Counted from the stretch's first letter, positions 25,135 through 38,000 are shown. The stretch is 64,000 bases of DNA from Caenorhabditis elegans (GCF_000002985.6 NC_003282.8:10230001-10294000); one strand, 5' to 3'. Notes: generated from the letters alone by a model not told the origin. Made by a program: numbers and translations.

Positions 25135-26042
25135 GCCGACTACTGAATTTTACTGGCTAGCAATTTTTGTATAGGCTTAAAGTATCTCCATTGAAGATTA
25201 AAGAATCGATTTTTTAGCCACCTGGATTCTTTCGGTGAATCAAGGCTATATTTGTTTCCGAAATAAATAGATAAATTAAAAAACTTCATGAAAGACAAAT
25301 AATTAATAATTATATTCACATTTGTCTTATCCGGTTCTATTTATAAAATAATTAAACAAAATATGACTATTTCAATCATTAAAACAAAAACACAAAAAAT
25401 TCAACATATGATCTAGTAATGGAATTAACTGTTAAGTGTATGGCATAGTTGAGACCATTTTGAATTTGAATTTGAATTTAAATTTAAACACTTGAAATAA
25501 CACACAAAATTGTTTCAAGTAATTAAAGTTCCATTAATAATCTTCAGGTTTTCCGTATTAATAACGAACGGCCGGAAATAGGATCCCGATCATGATTGCT
25601 TCAATATTTTCACTTCAATGATTGGTTCTAAGCATTCGAATGCGTACCCGTTTGATTAATATTTCCATTTCTGTCCCAGTTTTTAATTTTCATTTCTTTT
25701 GGTTAAAAAATTCCCAGTCTCTTGAATGCTTTTCTAAAATCTTTAATTCAATTATTTATTAGAATCTTCTGTTTTGAGAACTTTGTAATGTAATTAAATA
25801 ATTTGATGAAATGATTATGAATGCGAATAAATTATTAAAATAATATTAATAATACATTTTTGGTGGAAAGGAGAGGAACCTGAAACAATAAATTAGAAAT
25901 CTGACGACAAAAGTGTCAATTGTGGAAATAAATAAAATGAGATGATCCCGTATGGGTTGGAAATGTCTTTAAATGTAGGATGAGCACAAAACTAAAAGAG
26001 CAAAGAAAACAGAGAACATTTTGAGAAAAATTAAGTCATAGT
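25135..26042. other. Intergenic between convergent genes
   Basis: daf-14 (+) and the secreted orphan gene (-) converge here. The region is AT-rich and contains several AATAAA and TTTATT hexamers. A small imperfect GAATTTGAATTTGAATTTAAATTTAAA run lies near 25460-25487. No coding sequence is supported. Confidence 0.5.
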
Positions 26043-29000
26043 TTAGAAGAATTTCTTGCTTTTACAAGAATCAATAAAATGGAATATGAGTTCACAGCTG
26101 GCGTTTGGAGCATACATCTGCAAATAAGGAAAATTAACATGATTGTGAAAAAGTGATTTGATTAAATGTGTCTCTGTTGTAACACCAACAACAGGAATTC
26201 ACAAAAGAGCACCAAAAATACGTAACAGATAGGCACGTAGTCACTCCTAAATGCCTACCTGTAGTGGCAGCCTTGATTTCTATATTTTAAAATTTACCTG
26301 CAGGAAGGGACAGTTGCCTCTCGCCCATTTCGAGACATCTTTGATACTAAAACTCTTGGCCAGTTTTGTTATTTTTGCACAACTCTCTGCGGTAGCTTCC
26401 TGCATTTCTTGAGGATTCGATTGTAGAATTGGCTTCAACTTAAGAATATCATGACCCACTTGTTGTTGAACAGGTTGTATTGGTTGGGAAGGTGGTAAAG
26501 CCATTCCTGGTGGAGCCAATGGCATTGGCATCGGAGCACCCGGAGGAAGCGGGATTCTCATTGGTTGTGGGGCACCGGGCAATGGAACTGGACGATGAAG
26601 CATATTAGTTGTCGAAGAGACTGGAAGAGTCATTGGTCCAGGTACTCGGTATGGTTGATTATATGGAATTTGATGGCGAAGACGTTTCATTGATCTTAAT
26701 GGAGAAAGATCTCGTGTTGTTTGATGACGATCAGAGTTTCCGATTTGTTGATCGAAACCAGCTTCATCCGAGAAGTCATCAGAAAAGAGTATCGGACGTC
26801 TGCGACGCATTCGGTATTCTGAATATTAAGATAACTTTGGAAAAGTGTAAACATACAACTTTTTTTTTGAAACTACTTTACCTAATTTCAAATTTGGAAA
26901 AAAAATCTTAGCAATCACTGGAATTTTCCTGAACTTCGGGGTATGACCAAACATGTTTCGTATGATATAAAATTTCAGTAACTACTTCATGCTTTTATTA
27001 TTTTGAGAAAATGTTTGTTGGTTGAACTATATTCCTTCTTTGCAACATTTTCGCGGAGATAAATATTTTAATGATCACAGATAAAAGGATACATCGATCA
27101 TCAAGGTTCGATTTCTTCATAAATCGTTGATTATTTGATCTTTAAGTAATCTTTCAGACCATATTGTAATGAAAAATAGTTTAAATTTAATTAAAAGTAA
27201 TCATATTTCGATTTAAATTTATATTATTGCTTTCCGATAAGAATTTAGTATTAATTTGAATTCAAGTTAAACTAACCTCTTCTCATTGGTCTGTATAATG
27301 GAATATCGTCATAATCATCATAAGTAGACATATCATATGGCCTCTTCCGTGATCCTCTGTGATACATTGAATTTGGATAATCTTCTTCATTATCTTGATT
27401 TCCTCTGAAATATTTTAATAAAAAATTTAAATAGTTTCTTTTTTTTCTACATTTTATTCTGCTGATTGTTGTATCGTTCAATTGCTGAGTTTGACGAAGA
27501 GGATGATGACGTTGTATAGGACCGTTGTTTTGACACATTTGCAGAAGATGAAGGTGGAGATAGAGGTTTGCGTGATTCGATGACCTCGACCGGTACTTTC
27601 AAGGAGTCTTCCGGTGATTCAGTTGCATGACTCTCCTGAATCGTTTTATGGTTAAACCTCCGTTTTTGATTATAGGTCAAATGAATCTTGGAGATATATG
27701 TTTTGAAATAATGAACAGAGAAACCTAATCATAAATTTATGAAAAAAGAAGGAAAGTGATGGATAATATTAATGAATGTGCGATGTTGGATCAACTAGAT
27801 TCTGTTAATTAGAACGTCTAGACGTATCATAAGATTTGATCTGACCTAGCCGTTTTTTTTGGAGAAATATATATCTATCGGGAAAAAGTTTCAATCGGAA
27901 TAGTGATGTAATGATTTATTTTGGTCAAAGTTTAATAAGGATAGCTATACGCAAACTTTTCACTTCAATTTTTGATGATAGCAAGAAATATTCCGTTAAT
28001 TTCGAGAAAAAATCTTTGATAGGAAGTAGAAATAAAACTTTTAATTGTGTATTAGGGCTTCGATATAGATCTTCCTTCAATGAGATCTGCCTACTTTAAG
28101 CCTACACTAACACCTTCTGTTTAAATACACGCAAACGTTTTTTCATTGAACAATTGAACTTCTAACAAATTTATCCAAATGGCAAAATTAGTATTATTTT
28201 CCCCACCAAACAGCAAAGAAGTGGTAAGAGTCCGGCATATCGGCCGGAAGGTTATATATATATTTTAGCTCCGTGAAACCCCCACTTTCTTATAATTTTA
28301 GCCTGTCTACTCACCTTCTTCTTAAGATACATTTCCTCAATAAGTCTATCAGCTTCTTCATCATTCATTTCATCAAATGGTTTTGTTGTAGTTTCTTCTT
28401 TCTGCGTCGAGGTCACAGTCACCGGAGTTGTCGTTTCTTCCGAATTCCGATGAATCGCGATTGTTACCTTCTTTGATGGCTTCCGACGAATCTCTCTGTC
28501 TCCTGAAGATCGATATGTCTGAAACTCATATTTGGGGTTTTATTTTTAAAATTTAAATGATTTACCGGTGGTTCCATAGTTGTTGTGAACTTATTACCCT
28601 GATAAGATGTGACTGCACGACCATTTTGATCATAAGTCACGTATTCTTCAACACATTTGTATCTGCAATTATATTCTTAAGTAGCCGGGGAAGATTAGAA
28701 AGTAACCGATTAAAATGCTAGCAGTCTAGGGTTCAACAATTTCATTTGAAACATACCGGCGGGGATTAGTTTTTGGGTGTTTGTATTGAAAAAAGGAGAT
28801 TTTCTGTACATGGGATAGATTCTTGGTTTCCGTTTTGGACTCAGAAAGTGTGGATCGATTAGAAGCATCGTGAAATAAAAATTAATCTAATTTACCGTAT
28901 TTTCCAATATAATTTTATTTCTTTATTAATTTTTGGAATTCCTATTAATCTTTCATTACTGATATGAAAATACAGTAAACGCAAACATCGAAATATTCCG

Positions 29001-29657
29001 TCAATATTGGCAGTTACTGGAAGCAAAATCTTTCGAAGTCTTCAAAAATTTTGCAACAAAACAAATCACTGTTTCTATTGTATTTTTTCTATTACTCTTG
29101 AAGATTTTTTTTGAAAGTAGATATCTCGGTTTTGATTTTATCAAAACTACTACAATTTTTAATATATTTGGTGGGTATACCTACTATAGTTTATCAGTAC
29201 GTACGTATACGTTGCCAAATAATAGCGATGGAGTACTACTAATAGAAAAATACAGTTATTTTTTAATTTGGTAATCCTGGTTTCAAAACATTTGGAAACA
29301 CCGGAAATTGCCATGGTTTTAATTTTTCAACTATTGCCCTGCAATAAAATTGACAAAATTATAAGAATTTAGATTGACGTTTTTTCAAATTAAAACAAAA
29401 TTCTATACAAAACTATAAATTTGAGGGAACAGTTACCAAAGATAAATTCGATTTTTGTAGGATTTTGTTCAGTGAATTTTGAAAAAAAAAAAGTTTTTCG
29501 ATTTGATATACCTTTTAACAGTTCTTGGGACACCAGTCCTTCTGGATAACGCGGAATTCAGTCGTTCTTCATATCGTTCCAGTACTGAATGTGTATTTGC
29601 AGTAACAAAATGCTCTGAAACCGTCATGAGCAGAAGCATAATGAGATGGACGATCAT
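26043..29657 (-). CDS. Secreted orphan protein, proline/methionine-rich, 451 aa
   Basis: Seven exons join in phase: 29657-29512, 28662-28566, 28518-28315, 27635-27451, 27404-27277, 26818-26298 and 26117-26043. Residues 1-20 form a clear signal peptide (hydrophobic IVHLIMLLLMTV core). Then come a short basic segment, a region with YKCVEEYVTYDQNGR, a Thr/Ser/Glu-rich stretch, a Tyr/Asp-rich piece with RKRPYDMSTYDDYDD, a long Pro/Met/Gln low-complexity block (near residues 280-350), and a compact C-terminal end with three cysteines (GNCPFLQ, ASCELIF and DSCKSK). The ATG directly follows a GTTTAG acceptor, consistent with trans-splicing. I do not recognise a family. The conserved-looking cysteine-containing tail may be the functional domain and the middle a disordered spacer. 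Confidence 0.75.
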
Positions 29658-31790
29658 CTAAACATGAAGAATGAACTGTGATGTTTTTATTCGGAAATAA
29701 TATAAAATGAGAAAGATGCAGCGGGATAGAAAATTGTTCATAATTGACATGAACCCAGCCGCCTTGTCTGGTTTTGACTGGCCGATAAAAAATAAGGAAG
29801 TCAAAGGATGAAAGCGTCTACAGACACTGCTACATATGCTTCTGAATCTTTTTGGAACTGTTGGATCTTTTGAATCCTGGATTATCTTTTTTCTTTGAGA
29901 AAAAGTGTATAGGCGGGGCATAAACCCAAAGGGAGGGGGGTCATAGTAGTAAGAGGAAATGAGAGAAATGAGGTGACAGAGGAAAAGAAAAGAGAGAGAA
30001 ATTAGAAATTCGATTGTTCCGTTCGTTTTTTTCGTTTCAAAATCTAATTACTGTTTTATTGTTTGTGTTCGTTGTTCTTGTATTCTTTCACTCACCACGA
30101 TCACCACCATCATCAGTACTAAACTAAAAGAGAAAGAGATTCAGGCTAATTGGTTGGCCCCTCTCTTACAATCTTCTAAACTATCTGACACTACTGAGAA
30201 AACACTGATTGTGAGGGAAATCCTTCAAGAAAAAGGCAGCTTCTCACATTGTTTCCGGTTAATGTCTAATAAGGAATGAGAAATTGATATCGTGCAGAAG
30301 ATGATTTGCAAGGTTTTATCAGTTTGGCCTGGTGAGATCAAAACTTTCTTTTTAGATAAACTACTGTGAACTTTTGATATCAGTATGCAAATATGCCTGA
30401 TTCGAAAATATAAGTTCTTTTTTCTTAATTTTTAATACATAACACCAACAGCTTGAAACGTTTTAAAACTCATTTTGATTTGTTCGATGCCCGTTTTTTT
30501 TAAATTTTGGAGTTTTGTGTGGAAATGATTTCGTTTTTTGTGATTTTTCTTAGTTTTTGTTACCTAAGTTATTAAATATTTTTTAGCGCGGCAAGACCCA
30601 ATTGAATATATTCGTGTACCATTAAGGGAGAAATTCAGAAAATGACATTAGTTCCTGAATTCCGAAACCCAAAAAGAAGTGTATTTTATAACAAAAAACA
30701 TTTAGTGTTTAAATAATCAATACCTTAAACCAAAACAAAATTAGTTAAACATTTTATCAACTTTTAAAGTTTTATGAAACGTTTGCAAAATATTATTGCA
30801 AAAATTACAGAACTAAATAAGACAACGTAGGGAAATGCTATTGAGTAGCTCAAAAAACGAGAACAAGAAATTTTATTGAATTTTAATATTTATCAATTTA
30901 AAATCTATGAGATTTACGCATTTACTCAAAAAACAATGCTTTGGAAAATTTTAAATAGCATTTTGATAAATCTAGAAACAATTAAATTATGTAAAGAAAA
31001 AACAACTTGGAAACTTATAAATTAATTTTAATTACCATAGAAAAGAGAATAAAAAATTATGTTCTAGTTAAGACTACAAAATCGTGTATACTTTATTCTG
31101 GATACTGTAACCCAAATCGGAACAAAATGTGTAAGAACATTGAAGCAAGGACTAATGAACTGTTGATTCTCGATTTGTGAGAGAAGGGTTATCACATTAA
31201 GATAAGGGATAAAGATAACAGAATCAGACATCTCTGTCGTTAGTTTGAACATTTCAATGTGGAAAAAATAGGTGAAAAAAGATAAGGAAAGGGGAAAGAA
31301 GATAAATCTGTTTTTCAAGCGGTATCGTGTTCCGGATCTCGGTATTCCACAGTACACTATATCTCCCGTTTAGATCACAAAGAAACAAAAAATTGGCAAT
31401 CTGCTGGCACTAGTCTGATCGTTTTTCCTCTCATCCCCGAGGACAGGATTTTTTAACTTTTTCAAAAAGTGTTCTAGAATCGGAAAAATTACATTTGATA
31501 CGATTTCTCCTAGAATGTCAAGATATTCAATTGATGATAACACCTGGTGAGAGAACTGTAAATTTCAATAATGATGATGTCATATAATACATATAAACTG
31601 TAAGTTTCCAGAAGGTTCATAGTCAGACAATTTAACAAACTAAAGAGTAACAAAATTTTGGAGTAACAAAATTTTTAGACATGTTCCCAGTCTCCAGGTC
31701 CACAAAAATAAAACGGACAAATTGGTAAAATTTTTAATCATTACCTATATATAAAAAAATAGTTTCCGTTTGTTAAGAAGTGACGCCATA
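29658..31790. other. Large intergenic region, no gene seen
   Basis: The first few hundred bases (to about 30200) are probably the promoter of the secreted orphan gene, including a purine-rich AGAGAAA tract around 29945-30000. The rest is AT-rich, and the open stretch at 31064-31357 (-) has no splice context. Confidence 0.5.
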
Positions 31791-31849
31791 GCTTACAAAG
31801 GCAAGGCGTTTTCGGCTGTTGGAGGGATATAGGTTTGGAGTTATTAGTG

Positions 31850-32800
31850 GGATATGGTCGGGGTACTGTAGTAGTACTGTAGGAGTACGGTAGGATTACT
31901 GTAGTTTAGGAAAAATTGTGTTTTAGTATTTTGAAGAGATATAGGTTTGGGGTTAGAAGTGGGATATGGTCGGGGTACTGTAGTAGTACTGTAGAGGTAC
32001 TGTAGGAGTACTGTAGGATTACTGTAATTTAGGAAAAATTGAGTTTTTGTCTTTTGAAGAGATATAGGTTTGGGGTTAGTAGTGGGATATGGTCGGGGTA
32101 CTGTAGTAGTACTGTAGAGGTACTGTAGGAGTACTGTAGGATTACTGTAGTTTAGGAAAAATTGAGTTTTTGTCTTTTGAAGAGATATAGGTTTGGAGTT
32201 ATTAGTGGGATATGGTCGGGGTACTGTAGTAGTACTGTAGTGGTACTGTAGGAGTACTGTAGGATTACTGTAGTTTTTGAAAATTGACTTTTCGCCTTTT
32301 GAAGGGATATTGGTTTGAGGTTAGTGATGGGATGTGGTCGGGGTACTGTAGTAGTACTGTAGTGGTACTGTAGGAGTACTGTAGGATTACTGTAGTTTGG
32401 GAAAAATTGACTTTTCGCCTTTTGAAGGGATATTGGTTTGAGGTTAGTGATGGGATGTGGTCGGGGTACTGTAGTAGTACTGTAGTGGTACTGTAGGAGT
32501 ACTGTAGGATTACTGTAGTTTGGGAAAAATTGACTTTTCGCCTATTGAAGGGATATTGGTTTGAGGTTAGTGATGGGATGTGGTCGGGGTACTGTAGTAG
32601 TACTGTAGTGGTACTGTAGGAGTACTGTAGGATTACTGTAGTTTGGGAAAAATTGACTTTTCGCCTATTGAAGGAATATTGGTTTGAGGTTAGTGATGGG
32701 ATGTGGTCGGGGTACTGTAGTAGTACTGTAGTGGTACTGTAGGAGTACTGTAGGATTACTGTAGTTTGGGAAAAATTGACTTTTCGCCTTTTGAAGGGAT
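31850..32800 (+). repeat. About 122-bp minisatellite, eight copies, rich in TACTGTAG
   Basis: The landmark GGTACTGTAGTAGTACTGTAG recurs at about 31862, 31975, 32096, 32219, 32340, 32463, 32586 and 32708. Within each unit the octamer TACTGTAG appears four or five times. Two subfamilies are visible: the first four units have GGGATATGG and GAGATATAGG, and the last four have GGGATGTGG and AGGGATATTGG. This suggests block amplification. Confidence 0.9.
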
Positions 32801-32805
32801 ATTAG

Positions 32806-32900
32806 AAAATTCGAGAAATGTTCTATATAGAATCGTCTGGAAAGCTCGAGAAAATTCTGGAATGTTCTAGAACCTTCTGGAAAATTCGAGAAAATTTAAA
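32806..32900 (+). promoter_or_regulatory. Heat-shock-element-like GAA/TTC cluster (left flank)
   Basis: Alternating GAA and TTC blocks at about 5-bp spacing recur, for example TTCTAGAACCTTCTGGAAAA and AAATTCGAGAAA. This is the nGAAnnTTCn arrangement bound by heat shock factor. A related cluster lies at 34968-35065 in the same orientation, so the pair brackets the minisatellites as direct repeats. Confidence 0.5.
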
Positions 32901-32907
32901 AATGTTC

Positions 32908-33325
32908 GTGACGAGACCCATCGTGACGAGACCCATCGTGGTGAGACCCATCGTGGTGAGACCCATCGTGGTGAGACCCATCGTGGTGAGACCCATCGTG
33001 GTAAGACCCATCGTGGTGAGACCCATCGTGGCGAGACCCATCGTGACGAGACCCATCGTGGTGAGACCCATCGTGGTGAGACCCATCGTGGTGAGACCCA
33101 TCGTGACGAGACCCATCGTGACGAGACCCATCGTGGTGAGACCCATCGTGGTGAGACCCATCGTGGTGAGACCCATCGTGACGAGACCCATCGTGGTGAG
33201 ACCCATCGTGGTGACCCATCGTGGTGAGACCCGTCGTGCTGAGACCCATCGTGGTGAGACCCGTCGTGCTGAGACCCATCGTGGTGAGACCAATCGTGGT
33301 GAGACCCATCGTGGTGAGACCCAAA
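32908..33325 (+). repeat. 15-bp minisatellite, about 28 copies
   Basis: The unit GAGACCCATCGTGGT is tandemly repeated, with variants GAGACCCATCGTGAC and GAGACCCGTCGTGCT. Because 15 is a multiple of three, long stop-free frames appear on both strands (Val-Arg-Pro-Ile-Val repeats on the plus strand). These are not credible genes. One unit is shortened at about 33213. A lone copy recurs at 34679-34700. Confidence 0.95.
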
Positions 33326-33327
33326 TT

Positions 33328-34650
33328 TTTGGCGAGAAATTCAAATTTTCAGTGAAAAAAATTTTGGCGGGAAATTCAAATTTTCAGTGAAAAATTTTGG
33401 CGGGAAATTCAAATTTCAGTGAAAAAAATTTTTAGCGGGAAATTCAAATTTTCAGTGAAAAAATTTTGGCGGGAAATTCAAATTTTCTGTGAAAAAATTT
33501 TTGGCGGGAAATTCAAATTTTCTGTGAGAAAAATTTTGGAGGGAAATTCAAATTTTCAGTGAAAAAATTTTGGCGGGAAATTCAAATTTTCAGTGAAAAA
33601 AAATTTTAGCGGGAAATTCAAATGTTCAGTGAAAAAATTTTGGCGGGAAATTCAAATTTTCAGTGAAAAAATTTTTGGCGGGAAATTCAAATTTTCTGTG
33701 AGAAAAATTTTGGGGGGAAATTCAAATTTTCTGTGAAAAAAATTTTGGCGGGAAATTCAAATTTTCAGTGAAAAACATTTTGGCGGGAAATTCAAATTTT
33801 CAGTGAAAAACATTTTGGCGGGAAATTCAAATTTTCAGTGAAAAAATTTTTGGCGGGAAATTCAAATTTTCTGTGAGAAAAATTTTGGGGGGAAATTCAA
33901 ATTTTCTGTGAAAAAAATTTTGGCGGGAAATTCAAATTTTCAGTGAAAAACATTTTGGCGGGAAATTCAAATTTTCAGTGAAAAACATTTTGGCGGGAAA
34001 TTCAAATTTTCAGTGAAAAAATTTTTGGCGGGAAATTCAAATTTTCTGTGAGAAAAATTTTGGGGGGAAATTCAAATTTTCTGTGAAAAAAATTTTGGCG
34101 GGAAATTCAAATTTTCAGTGAAAAACATTTTGGCGGGAAATTCAAATTTTCAGTGAAAAACATTTTGGCGGGAAATTCAAATTTTCTGTGAGAAAAATTT
34201 TGGGGGGAAATTCAAATTTTCAGTGAAAAAATTTTTGGCGGGAAATTCAAATTTTCAGTGAAAAAAATTTTGGCGGGAAATTCAAATTTTCTGTGAGAAA
34301 AATTTTGGCGGGAAATTCAAATTTTCAGTGAAAAATTTTGGCGGGAAATTCAAATTTCAGTGAAAAAAAATTTTAGCGGGAAATTCAAATGTTCAGTGAA
34401 AAAATTTTGGCGGGAAATTCAAATTTTCAGTGAAAAAATTTTTGGCGGGAAATTCAAATTTTCTGTGAGAAAAATTTTGGGGGGAAATTCAAATTTTCTG
34501 TGAAAAAATTTTTGGCGGGAAATTCAAATTTTCAGTGAAAAACATTTTGGCGGGAAATTCAAATTTTCAGTGAAAAACATTTTGGCGGGAAATTCAAATT
34601 TTCTGAGAAAAAATTTTTGGCGGGAAATTCAAATTTTCTGAGAAACTTTT
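33328..34650 (+). repeat. 35-bp minisatellite with 175-bp higher-order repeat
   Basis: The basic unit is about 35 bp, GGCGGGAAATTCAAATTTTC followed by AGTGAAAAACATTTT, in nearly 40 copies. Variants CAGTGAAAAA, CTGTGAGAAA and GGGGGGAAA alternate in a fixed order. The GGGGGG variant falls at 33712, 33887 and 34062, exactly 175 bp (five units) apart. Degenerate 32-34 bp relatives continue at 34735-34950. Confidence 0.95.
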
Positions 34651-34967
34651 TGTTAGCTTAAGTACCACCTGGAACTGGCGAGACCCATCGTGGTGAGACC
34701 CTTAAAAATATGGGCGGGGACTTCAAAATTTATGAGAAAAGAAATTTTGGCGAGAATTCAAATTTTCTTTGAAAAATTTTGGCGGGAATTCAAATTTTCT
34801 GAGAAAAATTTTGGCGGGAATTCAAATTTTCTGGGAAAAAAATTTTTTGCGGGAAATTCAGATTTTCTGAGAAAAAAGATTTTGGCGGGAAATTCAAATT
34901 TTCTGAGGAAAACATTTGGCGGGAAATCCAAATTTTTGTTCTGGAATCAATTTTTTTTGTTTCAGCA

Positions 34968-35065
34968 CCTTCTGGAAGTTTCAAGAAAATTCTAGACTGT
35001 TCTAGAATCATCTGGAAAATTCAAAAAAGTTCTGAAATGCTCTACAACCTTCTATAACTGTAGGA
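34968..35065 (+). promoter_or_regulatory. Heat-shock-element-like GAA/TTC cluster (right flank)
   Basis: TTCTGGAAGTTTCAAGAAAA, TTCTAGACTGTTCTAGAATC and TCTGGAAAATTC repeat the left flank at 32806-32900 in the same orientation. GAA and TTC blocks have the spacing of heat shock elements. Confidence 0.5.
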
Positions 35066-38000
35066 GTTTTTATTTGTTTCGTTACATCTATATTCAAAGA
35101 ACTTAGTAGTTAATTATTCAGACTTCTCCAGTTAAGGAAAGTTATTAACTTATTAAAAAAACTGTAACTCTGTGGAATTTTTTCGAAAGCCTGATAATGA
35201 TAATGTGTTACTCAAAAATCAGAACATTCTAACTGTCTCTTTGAATTTTCTGAATCGTATACCATGGAAGGAGAAAATGCGATTTAATCGATGAAGTTTC
35301 AACTTTTTTTAATGAGACATTTTTGAATGATTAAAAGGACATCTATTTGTTATACATTTTAAACTCCGCCAGTCGTTGGCCGCGCCGGAGGCGCGGTCAT
35401 CGGCTGCTTTCAAGATAAAAATATTAGCCATTTTTCAAGATTTTGAACCGCTGCTGTATTTGTAAATTTGAAAAAAGGTGATTTTATTGTAATGGAATAT
35501 ATTTGAATTTCAAACACCTAAATAGTTTTAAAGCAAGTAATTTAAAACATGACGTAAATATTAGATTTAGTAGATGCCCGACAAAACGTAATTAACATTT
35601 ACATACAACTGAAAATATTTTACAGGAAAGTTTAATTGAAGTATAGTTATTTTCCAAATGATATCAATCACAGTAAAACAATTTTGATATGTGCAGATTT
35701 TAATTTTAATCAACGATGTGAAATTTTTAGGTCTGACGACTACTGAAAAAATTGAATTAATTTGTTTAGTTCCCCTACAGTTTGTTTTTGAGAATAACAA
35801 GTGCGTGGCAATATGAAAATTTCGGAAAGAGTTACCGAAATAACTGATCTCACTAAAAACATTTAACTAATTACTTTTGAAACCAAAACTTAGAAATGAT
35901 AACCATAAATAGTCCATTGGAACGAACGGAATGAAAAACCAATAGATCCATAGCTTAAGCCTACTATTTGTGGCGCGCAGCTTCTTCTTCTTCTTCACCC
36001 GTCATTTCTTCGTGTCTTCCTCTTCTTTTACAATTGCTAGATGACCAGGTGAGGATGGCTATGGGGGAAAAACGATGAGCGCGAAAATTGGACATATCGT
36101 TTGTGTATGAACGCTCGTTTCCCTCATCCGAAACCAAGTCAATGACTTTCGCTCCCAATGACTACTTAACTGACCACTACTGTTCTTCACGGTTTCTCTT
36201 TTATTTGAATCACTGGAATCATTTGAGGAAGAAAAAAGTGAGAGTTATCCAGAATTCAGGAAACGGGAAGTCATTGACAGTAAGAGGTGAAAGTTGAAGA
36301 ATTTGTATTCAAACACAGATCAAAACAACGTTTCAGAGAAAGTGATCATTGGAATAACATAAAATGGAAAGATGAAAACAAGCTGAATAAAATCTAGTAG
36401 TAATGTATACTTTCAGTAGCCATAAAACAATGGATCAATTTCAAAATATACCGAAATAAACTACTGGTGTCAAAATAACTTTCTTAAAAATTACCTGGAA
36501 ATATTTTTAATGAATAAGTATTGTAAGAAAATGCGGCTATCAAACATTTTCTAGAATTACTGAAAATAAATTCCGCTATCATTCTTTTAAAATTACTACA
36601 TTTTTTCTATTAGAACTTTTTTGCCTCATGGAACTTATTAAATTTGATTTTGTCGCTGAATACGGAAATTATAGCTTTTATTAATTTTTAGTATTTTGTA
36701 ATTTCACATAAAATATGAACTTCGTAAGAAATTTTATCAATAAACACTTGCAAAAAATGTCTTGAAGAATAATATAATAAATACGGTAGATGTTGTATCG
36801 ATTGCTAAAATCGAATAGACCTTGTTGCTGAACATGAATAAAATTAAAATACAAAAATTATTAATGTTTGATTCTCTATTCTCCAAACAATGTAGTGCTG
36901 AGAGGTTGAGATGGGAACGATACAGATATGGATCGACCTATTAACTAAGTATACCGCCTCCAGGTCATTTACCTTTTCCAATTGAAAATGGGAGTAAACA
37001 TTGTGAAAGCTTGGATAATAGTAAAATGGTAATTTTTGGAACTTTAAAACTATGAATCTATTCGGTTTTCAAGATGATATGGAATAAATTTCTGATGATC
37101 AAGAAACAAATACATTTGCATGTTATAACATAATGAGGCAAATACACCTGTTTTGATGAAACTTTTCCATTAAATGATCTTCAATCAGCTGGAATGGATA
37201 AGCCTCTCGGAAATGACAATAAATGATGAACAACATCATAGACTATACCTGTCTTCTGGTCACAATATTTTTGCTAATTGAAAATTGCTAATCACTGTTT
37301 AGGATAATTAATGAGCCATGAAAGAACAAAAAACACAGTTCCACTAATTTGTCTCTTTTTGGAATAAATACTGAATGTATATTTCGTCAATTAAAAGTGA
37401 GGCGAATCTCGAGGAATATCGGAAAAGTTGCGTTTGAGATCAAAAGTTCAAAGGCGGAAAATTTATGGTAAAAATGTGGTAAAAATAAAAACGCAGAAAA
37501 CGTATAAAATAAATAAACGAATAACTCTGTGCATAAACTTCAATATTAAAAACTGTTTGAAAAACTTTGAAATCCAGAAACCTTCGAAGAAATTTGTTGC
37601 AAGTATTTCCTTGAACAACAATTATTGTCGGAACTTTTAATTGAGTGAAAGAGAGTATTTATATATATATTACACTATTCTCTAAGAAATCATAGTTTTC
37701 CTCACCTTTGGATTTCAATATAAGAATAAGTCATGTTCAGTTTATAAAATTTGATGATACAAATTTTAAACTAACTTGATTTTTAAATTTTTATAGATAT
37801 CCGTTTCACGGAAAACTTTTTGTTTTAAAAGTTTGATGCTAAACCAAGAAGGGCAGTACCCTTGTTTTCAGAATATACTTTCACTTTTACGAGCCATTGG
37901 ATAATCAGTCTTGTAGTCTCTAATAGTCTTGCACAAACTTTAAAAAAGCCTTTTAAATGCTGATAAAATTATGAAAAATATATGTTTTAAAGTTTCAAAA

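Noticed and set aside
32818-33390. Long repeat-encoded ORFs on both strands (Val-Arg-Pro-Ile-Val type)
   Set aside because: They are produced by a 15-bp tandem repeat in which several frames lack stops; there is no splice, start or codon signal.
33328-34650. CRISPR-like array of 35-bp direct repeats
   Set aside because: The repeats are contiguous with no unique spacers, and the DNA is nuclear eukaryotic. It is a minisatellite.
35964-36158. 64-codon minus-strand ORF with an acidic tail
   Set aside because: The Glu run comes from a CTT trinucleotide stretch, and there is no gene structure around it.
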